From JBMNNU01 sp050942695 (GTDB taxonomy: Bacteria > Chloroflexota > UBA6077): DNA of 11,954 bases. The notes below the pieces were generated by a model, which saw only the letters and a list, made by a program, of their open reading frames with translations, was not told the DNA's origin and ran no database searches. The stretch covers positions 1 through 11,954 of the forward strand of contig JBMNNU010000088.1 in NCBI GenBank assembly GCA_050942695.1. Reading direction: 5' to 3'. Below are positions 7,283-11,954 of this stretch, in pieces. Position 1 is the first letter of the stretch. Each line of letters starts with the position of its first letter. Position numbers and translations under genes: made by a program.

Positions 7283-7904
7283 TCTTCATTACTATCGCCT
7301 GAAGCACGTCGGCGACATCCTCGCATTCATCAGTAGTCTGTTCAAGAAGTTCGTAAATCTCTTTCCACTTGATCAGTTTAATGACATCGCGCTCCTCGCG
7401 GAACAGCTCCGCCAACACCTTTCTGCGAACTTCGTCGGCCTCATTCTCCAAACGGTTAATCTCCACGCAGTTCACCAAGATCTCACGGAGGTTTCGCCGC
7501 GCCCGCATGACCGAGATGGCCTGTAATATCTGCTCTGTAGAGTCTATGATAATGTCAGCAAGCAGCTTTGCATGGTCCGTCGGGTGCTCAACTCCATAGA
7601 GAACCATGGTATCCGCAGCGGCCTCGATCTGATCCATGATGGTGTCCATTGCCGATGCCAGAGCGTGGATATCTTCTCGGTCAAGTGGGGTTACGAAGGT
7701 TCTATTCAACTCGGCGAACAGATCGTGAGTTATCCTATCACCCTCGTGTTCGTAGCTCTCTATCTTCTTAACCAGACGATGCGCTTGATCGTATTTATCC
7801 AGCATTTCGCGGAGCAACTTTGCCCCTGCCACCAGATTTTTCGCATCCTCTTCGAACAGTTCGAAGAACCTCTGTGTTTGGGGCACCAATCCAAATCTAA
7901 CCAA
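7275..7904 (-). CDS. DUF47 PhoU-like phosphate transport accessory protein (TTG start)
   Basis: Cytoplasmic helical-bundle protein of the DUF47/PhoU_div family, 209 residues, which is the usual length. Members are encoded beside pit genes and are thought to modulate Pit activity. Visible family segments are FFELFEEDAKNLVAGA near the N terminus, IESYEHEGDRITHDLF, LDREDIHALASAMDTIMDQIEAAAD, INRLENEADEVRRKVLAELF, and IKWKEIYELLEQTTDECEDVADVLQ at the C terminus. The E/D-rich pairs resemble the metal-binding motifs of PhoU. Translation starts at TTG (7902-7904): AAGGAGG (7911-7917 complement) is 6 nt upstream and no in-frame ATG is nearby. The last codons overlap the pit start by 8 nt. Upstream, 64 nt away, is the stop of the debranching gene, so readthrough from that gene is possible. 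Confidence 0.93.
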   Translation of the reverse strand: MVRFGLVPQTQRFFELFEEDAKNLVAGAKLLREMLDKYDQAHRLVKKIESYEHEGDRITHDLFAELNRTFVTPLDREDIHALASAMDTIMDQIEAAADTMVLYGVEHPTDHAKLLADIIIDSTEQILQAISVMRARRNLREILVNCVEINRLENEADEVRRKVLAELFREERDVIKLIKWKEIYELLEQTTDECEDVADVLQAIVMKNA

Positions 7905-7910
7905 TGTCCC

Positions 7911-7917
7911 CCTCCTT
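7911..7917 (-). promoter_or_regulatory. Strong Shine-Dalgarno that fixes the TTG start of the DUF47 gene
   Basis: The minus strand reads AAGGAGG at this site, extended by GGG, and is 6 nt before TTG. It is the best ribosome binding site in the window and compensates for the weak start codon. It sits directly downstream of the heptamer palindrome, so the hairpin ends 4 nt before this site in the message. Confidence 0.8.
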
Positions 7918-7921
7918 TATC

Positions 7922-7991
7922 GAGTCCTTAGTCCTGTATCCTGAGTCCTGCATTCAACATATAAGGACTCAGGACGCAGTACTCAGGACTA
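7922..7991. repeat. 70-bp palindrome of heptamers overlapping the debranching gene stop
   Basis: The element divides exactly into four heptamers of the GAGTCCT type (7922-7949), a 14-nt centre (7950-7963) and four inverted heptamers (7964-7991). In the left arm they read GAGTCCT, TAGTCCT, GTATCCT and GAGTCCT. In the complement of the right arm, from outside in, they read TAGTCCT, GAGTACT, GCGTCCT and GAGTCCT. The inner 11 bp (7939-7949 with 7964-7974) pair perfectly, and an outer 7 bp (7930-7936 with 7984-7990) also pair. The right arm encodes the last six residues (VLSTAS) and the stop of the debranching gene. The message hairpin has no T-tract, so it is not a classic terminator. Confidence 0.9.
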
Positions 7992-10194
7992 ATTTAAGAT
8001 CGTCCAGGTTGCCTGCGTCGACGTGAACCCTGTCACCTTCTCTTTCGAAATCAAGATCGATCAGATGGTCTCCAACCCGCAGGCGGCGCAGCGATAGCCT
8101 GTTCAACCAGGTAGGTAAAACGGGCTTTAAATGTATGGTAGAGCGGGTTGCCTCTGGCCGAAGCCCCAGAACCTGCTGCAGAAATAGAAACACCGATCCA
8201 GCAGCCCACGCTTGGGGGCTGCAAGATACAGGATATTGAGCCGGCATCGATTGGTAACGGCGATCCCGGTCGAAACCGCAGTACAGTTCTGGAAGCCGGT
8301 AATTGCCAAACCTCAAACCTGCTTCGAATATCTCTGTAAACAGCTTGCAGACAGCCTCGTCATAGCCATACCTTTTGAATCCGGCTGCGATGAGAGAGTT
8401 GTCATGAGGCCATACTGAGCCGTTGTGGTAGCTCATGGGATTGAAGTTAGGCTCAAGGCTACTCATAGTCCTGATACCCCATCCGGATAGCATATCCTCG
8501 GACATCAAACGACGGACTATTCTCTCCGCTTTGGTTGGATGTACAATGCCAGACCAGAGGCAGTGGCCGGCGTTAGAGGTAACCGCAGGTATCGGTTTCC
8601 CCTGGCTGTCTAAGGCCTGAGCCAGGTACATCTTTTCCTCCAGCCAGAACCGTTTTTCGAACCGATCCTTCAGCTCAGCAGCCTCTTCGAGCAACTGTTG
8701 CGCGAGGGCTGTATCACCCAACCCGTTTAACAGTTCGGCTGCCCTCACTCGCGCGTCGTAAGCATAGCCCTGGGCTTCTACGAGGGCAATAGGCGGCTCC
8801 ACCAGGCTCCCGTCTTGCCAGCATACGGAGTTGATAGAATCTTTCCAACCCTGATTCCTGATGCCGCGAGCGGACCGGCTTTTGTACTCGATAAACCCAT
8901 CACCGTTTAGGTCGCCGTGCCGACGAACCCACTCGAGAGCGAGCAACAAGGAGTCTCGCAGCTCAGATACGAAAACCCAATCCCCGGTCCAATGCAGCAG
9001 TTCGCTCAGCAAAATGATGAAGAGCGGCGTGGCATCCACCGTACCATAGTAAGAGTCGTGGGGAACCTCTCCCAACTGAGCCATCTCGCCTAAGCGGATC
9101 TCGTGGACCACCTTACCCGGCTCCTCGTCTCTCCAATCGTTAAACTCTCTCCCCTGGCATTCGGCCAGAAAGCGGAGAGTGCCCCGGGCGATATCCGGCT
9201 GCAACATCAGAGTCTGGTAAGAGGTGATAATACTGTCCCTCCCAAACGGCACGCTGAACCACGGTATCCCGGCCGACGGTAAGGAGCCCGAGGGAGCATC
9301 GTTCATCAGCAGCCTGAGATCGTACAGGGCTCTCTTGACCATGGCGTTGAAAAGCTCGTTGTCGGAGATGATTTCGGAACAGGTATCGGCCCATTGGCGG
9401 TAGGAATCGGATATCGTGTTGTACTCGATATCCAACGGCGCGACCACGGCGCAGGTTTCACAGATTAGTGGTAGAACATGTAGGGTTATCGAGGCTGCCT
9501 TACGCGGAGGCAGAACAAGCCGGAAGGTCGCAACAGCGTGAGGCGGCTTGACACGGTCCTCCTCTCGAGGCCCGAGGGAACTGGCTGGTGGTGTCTGTCC
9601 TGAGAGAGCAAGTTCGCCTGGCATGATCTCGATCTTCTCGGGGAGGGACTCGAAGCTGATCTGCGTCCTTCGCACGATGCCGTCGAGTCCCTGGTAATTC
9701 AACCAAATCGTCTGCTCATCATTGGTGGGGTTGGCTACTATCCCATGTTTGGAGCGCTGAGCGTAGCCTCGCACCGCAAACATATCGAGGAAATCCGATC
9801 CGAAAGCAAACTTGACTGTCAGTTCCACCGGAAACGAGTTAAAGCTGAAGAAGCCGATCCGCTCATGAAGGCCATCGCGGATGAAGCGGTTCCGCCGAAC
9901 GCTGATTGTCCGGGCTTCGAGAGGTGTGCCATCCTTGAGGGCGCCCCTATTGTTAGCGAACTGAAGGTTGCCCATGAAGCTCTGGTCGCCAGCGGCAGAC
10001 AGGAGGGAAAGCCCCATCTCCTCGATACCCATTTGGTACATGCTCAAGAAGCGAGTATCTCGGAAGTAGAGTCCCTGGCCTTCCATGCTGTGGGCTCGGA
10101 TATCCCCGGAGATATCGCAGACCAGGAACACCTCGTTTTCTTTCAATACCGTACGAGTATCGAAGGATAAGGCGGTACGTATATCACTGGACAT
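7969..10194 (-). CDS. Glycogen debranching / amylo-alpha-1,6-glucosidase-type enzyme
   Basis: Predicted cytoplasmic glycosidase that hydrolyses alpha-1,6 branch points or related alpha-glucans, 741 residues. The N-terminal beta domain (about 8-245, GDE_N_bis type) begins with VLKENEVFLVCDISGDI and YFRDTRFLSMYQMGIE. An alpha/alpha-barrel catalytic domain follows from about 275 to 690. Its motifs are WFSVPFGRDSIITSYQTL (D320), YYGTVDATPLFI, NQGWKDS with D452, EAQGYAYDAR, HNGSVWPHDNSLIAAG (589-604) and CSPQAWAAGS. These fit the (alpha/alpha)6 glucosidase clan rather than GH13 debranchers such as GlgX. No signal peptide is visible. The ATG at 10194 has a poor Shine-Dalgarno. The last six codons and the stop lie inside the heptamer palindrome, so the native C terminus may have been altered by it. 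No other glycogen gene is in the window. Confidence 0.88.
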   Translation of the reverse strand: MSSDIRTALSFDTRTVLKENEVFLVCDISGDIRAHSMEGQGLYFRDTRFLSMYQMGIEEMGLSLLSAAGDQSFMGNLQFANNRGALKDGTPLEARTISVRRNRFIRDGLHERIGFFSFNSFPVELTVKFAFGSDFLDMFAVRGYAQRSKHGIVANPTNDEQTIWLNYQGLDGIVRRTQISFESLPEKIEIMPGELALSGQTPPASSLGPREEDRVKPPHAVATFRLVLPPRKAASITLHVLPLICETCAVVAPLDIEYNTISDSYRQWADTCSEIISDNELFNAMVKRALYDLRLLMNDAPSGSLPSAGIPWFSVPFGRDSIITSYQTLMLQPDIARGTLRFLAECQGREFNDWRDEEPGKVVHEIRLGEMAQLGEVPHDSYYGTVDATPLFIILLSELLHWTGDWVFVSELRDSLLLALEWVRRHGDLNGDGFIEYKSRSARGIRNQGWKDSINSVCWQDGSLVEPPIALVEAQGYAYDARVRAAELLNGLGDTALAQQLLEEAAELKDRFEKRFWLEEKMYLAQALDSQGKPIPAVTSNAGHCLWSGIVHPTKAERIVRRLMSEDMLSGWGIRTMSSLEPNFNPMSYHNGSVWPHDNSLIAAGFKRYGYDEAVCKLFTEIFEAGLRFGNYRLPELYCGFDRDRRYQSMPAQYPVSCSPQAWAAGSVFLFLQQVLGLRPEATRSTIHLKPVLPTWLNRLSLRRLRVGDHLIDLDFEREGDRVHVDAGNLDDLKLVLSTAS

Positions 10195-10203
10195 ATTGGC
10201 AAA

Positions 10204-10361
10204 CAGCCTTCAGCTTTCAGCCATCAGCTTTAAAAATACTCCGGTAGTTGACAATATAATAGCTCGTTGATATCCAGCCCTGCAAACAGTACGCATTCTT
10301 CGCATTGTAAATGCTGCGCGATTGCTCGCACACAAGCTGACCGCTAATGGCTGAAAGTTGA
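10204..10361. repeat. Inverted repeat with heptamer arms upstream of the debranching gene
   Basis: The left arm (10204-10231) is CAGCCTT, CAGCTTT, CAGCCAT, CAGCTTT. The right arm (10334-10361) is AAGCTGA, CCGCTAA, TGGCTGA, AAGTTGA, that is, degenerate inverted copies of the same GCTGA-type heptamer. The best paired segments are 10207-10224 and 10347-10364, 18 nt with two mismatches. The 102-nt centre (10232-10333) is A/T-rich at its left end and holds a candidate promoter. The whole occupies nearly all of the 177-nt gap between the HAD gene and the debranching gene. No encoded protein is evident. Confidence 0.8.
10256..10285 (-). promoter_or_regulatory. Candidate promoter of the debranching enzyme gene
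   Basis: The minus strand has TTGCAG (10280-10285), an 18-nt spacer and TATTAT (10256-10261), 4 of 6 and 5 of 6 to consensus. The predicted start near 10249 leaves a leader of about 55 nt, most of which is the left heptamer arm. A plus-strand TTGACA at 10248-10253 lacks a good -10 and has no gene to serve. Confidence 0.4.
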
Positions 10362-10371
10362 TGGTAAACAG

Positions 10372-11061
10372 CTATTCAACTCCCGGACAGATATTCAACA
10401 GGTCGCGAATCGACGAAAGCGTGTAATCTGGGCCAAAGTCCAACAGCAGCTTTTTGGGACAGGGGCCCCACATCGCGGCCGCTACTCTCGTTCCCGCTTC
10501 CCGTCCAGCCTTCATATCCGAAAGGCTATCACCAACGTATAGGGTTTCGCTGGGATGAGCCGACATCAACTCCATCCCTTTGAGCACCGGTTCAGGATGG
10601 GGTTTATGTTTTGTAGTATCGTCGACGCTGACTACGACGTCCAAGAGACCTTCCAGATCGAACATGGGTAGAACCCTCTCCACATCCGATCTCACTTTGG
10701 ATGTTACTATGCCCAGCGGATACCCTCGCTCGCGCAGCCCCTTCAACACCTCAACAGTGTCGGGGAAAGGCTTCACCAATTGATCGTGAAGACTTTGGTA
10801 GGCATCTTTCCACATGGCCTCCAGTTCATCTATGCGATGTCTGAGGCTGGGGAACAGCCTCCACAACTGGTCGCGGGTTGGCGTGCCGAACCCCTTCGTT
10901 ATCTCTTCGTCAGATGGGGGGCTATCTACCAGATCGAAAATGGCCGCACGGTAGCAGTTGAGGATCAACTCTGTTGTATCGACCAGGGTTCCATCCAGAT
11001 CGAAGAGCAGATAACGCAATGGCAATCGATTAGAACAGTGTTCTTTTGCAGATAACCTCAT
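10372..11061 (-). CDS. HAD-superfamily hydrolase, phosphoglycolate phosphatase / PpaX-like
   Basis: Cytoplasmic Mg-dependent phosphatase, 229 residues, HAD subfamily IA with an alpha-helical cap (about 32-100). Motif I is FDLDGTLVDT with nucleophile D21 and general acid D23. Motif II is T120 in GIVTSK. Motif III is K153 in KHKPHPEP, and motif IV is GDSLSDMKAG with D178 and D182. The KPHPEP and GDS wording is typical of Gph/PpaX/PgmB-type members; the substrate (phosphoglycolate, pyrophosphate or a sugar phosphate) cannot be assigned. The ATG at 11061 overlaps purA by 32 nt, with AGGGG about 9 nt upstream. TTG codons at 11025 and 11019, closer to the HAD core, are possible alternative starts. 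The gene is cotranscribed with purA, and its stop lies about 10 nt before the heptamer inverted repeat. Confidence 0.88.
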   Translation of the reverse strand: MRLSAKEHCSNRLPLRYLLFDLDGTLVDTTELILNCYRAAIFDLVDSPPSDEEITKGFGTPTRDQLWRLFPSLRHRIDELEAMWKDAYQSLHDQLVKPFPDTVEVLKGLRERGYPLGIVTSKVRSDVERVLPMFDLEGLLDVVVSVDDTTKHKPHPEPVLKGMELMSAHPSETLYVGDSLSDMKAGREAGTRVAAAMWGPCPKKLLLDFGPDYTLSSIRDLLNICPGVE

Positions 11062-11954
11062 CCCTACTCGCCCCTACACCAACGAAGTCGATTCCTACCC
11101 CCATCAACTGCTCGAGTCGAGAAAGGTAGCTCAAAGTCGCCGGGGGTAGCTCCTCAAAGCTTCTTGTCGTGGAGATTGGCTTCATCCAGCCCTTGTGGCT
11201 CTCAAAAACCGGCTCGCACCTCGCATAATCCTCTGGGTCAGCCGGAACGTAGTCTATCTCTTTGTCTCCCAACCGGTAGGCGATACAGATCTTCATCTCT
11301 TCCAATTCATCAAGGACATCGAGCTTGGTAACTGCGATAGAGTTAAAACCGTTTACATCCACCGAGTGCTTGGCTGCAACGGCATCGAACCATCCACACC
11401 GTCGTGGCCTGCCGGTGGTAGTCCCGAACTCTTGGCCGCGAGCTCGCATCAACTCGCCCACCTGGTCCGCCAGCTCTGTAGGCATAGGTCCGCCGCCAAC
11501 CCGTGTAGAATAGGCTTTGAACACCCCCACAGCCACATCGAGAGCCGTGGGTCCAAGCCCCGCGCCGAGGCACAATCCCGCAACTGTAGGAGACGAAGAG
11601 GTAACGTACGGATAGGTTCCGTGGTCTGGATCGAGCAATGTGCCGTGAGCGCCCTCGAGCAGTATGTTCTTATTCTGCCTCACAGCACTGCTTACGATAG
11701 GCCCGGTTTCCTGAATGTAAGGCTTCAGCCTCGCAGCGTAGTCGGTGAACTCGTCCAGCACCTTATCCAGGAGATAGGGCTCCGCGCCATAAACCTTGCT
11801 GATCAATGCGTTCTTCTGGTTTAACGCACGCTCCAGCTTGACCCGAAAACTTGCCAGGTCCAGCAAATCCCCGGCCCTCAATCCGCAGCGAGCCGTTTTA
11901 TCGGCGTAAGCCGGGCCTATTCCCCTTCCGGTGGTGCCGATTTTTCCCGCGCCC
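11030..11954 (-). CDS. purA: Adenylosuccinate synthetase (5' end cut by window)
   Basis: GTP-dependent enzyme joining IMP and aspartate to adenylosuccinate, the first committed step to AMP. The frame is open to the right edge, and 307 whole codons before the stop are visible, so roughly the first 120-130 of about 430 residues are missing. From the edge it reads GKIGTTGRGIGPAYADKTAR, then LLEGAHGTLLDPDHGTYPYVTSS, VGVFKAYSTRVGGGPMPTEL, TTGRPRRCGWFD and the C-terminal DFVGVGASRDEVI. These cover the IMP and GTP contact loops of the family. A TTG at 11881 is not the real start, because conserved PurA sequence continues upstream of it. The 3' end overlaps the HAD gene by 32 nt. The promoter lies outside the window. 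Confidence 0.97.
   Translation of the reverse strand, partial: GAGKIGTTGRGIGPAYADKTARCGLRAGDLLDLASFRVKLERALNQKNALISKVYGAEPYLLDKVLDEFTDYAARLKPYIQETGPIVSSAVRQNKNILLEGAHGTLLDPDHGTYPYVTSSSPTVAGLCLGAGLGPTALDVAVGVFKAYSTRVGGGPMPTELADQVGELMRARGQEFGTTTGRPRRCGWFDAVAAKHSVDVNGFNSIAVTKLDVLDELEEMKICIAYRLGDKEIDYVPADPEDYARCEPVFESHKGWMKPISTTRSFEELPPATLSYLSRLEQLMGVGIDFVGVGASRDEVICKRTLF

Noticed and set aside
7922..7991. Heptamer palindrome as a CRISPR repeat or a classic rho-independent terminator
   Set aside because: There are no regular unique spacers of CRISPR size, and no T-tract follows the stem on either strand.
9745..10170. 141-residue plus-strand frame opposite the N-terminal domain of the debranching enzyme
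   Set aside because: It is antisense to a clear coding domain and has no ribosome site or family resemblance.
11195..11824. 209-residue plus-strand frame opposite purA
   Set aside because: It lies entirely antisense to strongly conserved PurA motifs and shows no motif or start signal of its own.
11879..11881. TTG as the start of purA
   Set aside because: Conserved PurA sequence (GKIGTTGRGIGPAYADKTAR) continues upstream to the window edge, so the gene is simply truncated.

Overview
This is a chromosomal housekeeping segment of a bacterium with mid-to-high G+C content. It carries ten protein genes, two of them cut by the window edges, packed in short operons with little intergenic DNA. No tRNA, rRNA, CRISPR array, transposase or phage gene is visible. 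The RodZ-type protein beside rimO, the MurG-like enzyme fused translationally to ddl, the non-GH13 debranching enzyme, and the low-complexity intergenic palindromes together suggest a Chloroflexota-like or related deep-branching lineage. That placement is an inference from gene style and is not proven by any marker here.

Layout. Positions 1-2078 (minus): a rodZ-like gene followed by rimO, which runs off the left edge, driven by a near-consensus promoter at 2152-2180. Positions 2079-2292: divergent promoter region. Positions 2293-6106 (plus): a Na+/phosphate cotransporter with a PhoU-like tail, then ddl and a murG-like gene, spaced so tightly that they look like one transcript. Positions 6107-6280: three tandem C/G-rich palindromic units with a strong G-quadruplex motif, between converging operons. 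Positions 6281-7904 (minus): a PiT phosphate transporter and its DUF47/PhoU-like partner, overlapping by 8 nt. Positions 7922-7991: a palindrome built of heptamers that supplies the last codons and stop of the next gene. Positions 7969-10194 (minus): a glycogen-debranching-type glucosidase. Positions 10204-10361: a second heptamer-built inverted repeat. Positions 10372-11954 (minus): a HAD phosphatase overlapping the 3' end of purA, which runs off the right edge. No stretch longer than about 214 bases lacks a gene.

Functional themes. Cell envelope: RodZ-like morphogen, D-Ala-D-Ala ligase and MurG-like lipid II transferase, so the organism probably makes peptidoglycan. Phosphate: two unrelated transporters, each joined to a PhoU-fold helical partner, one as a fusion and one as a separate gene. 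Storage carbon: the debranching enzyme. Purine synthesis and translation: PurA and RimO.

The least ordinary signals are the non-coding repeats: two heptad-phased inverted repeats flanking the debranching gene, one of which enters its coding sequence, and the G4-capable tandem palindromes. Three protein-level oddities also stand out: a MurG-like enzyme lacking the canonical glycine-loop histidine, an NptA-type transporter with a degenerate second QSSS motif, and an approximately 40-residue linker expansion in RimO. I did not find a convincing new multi-gene system.
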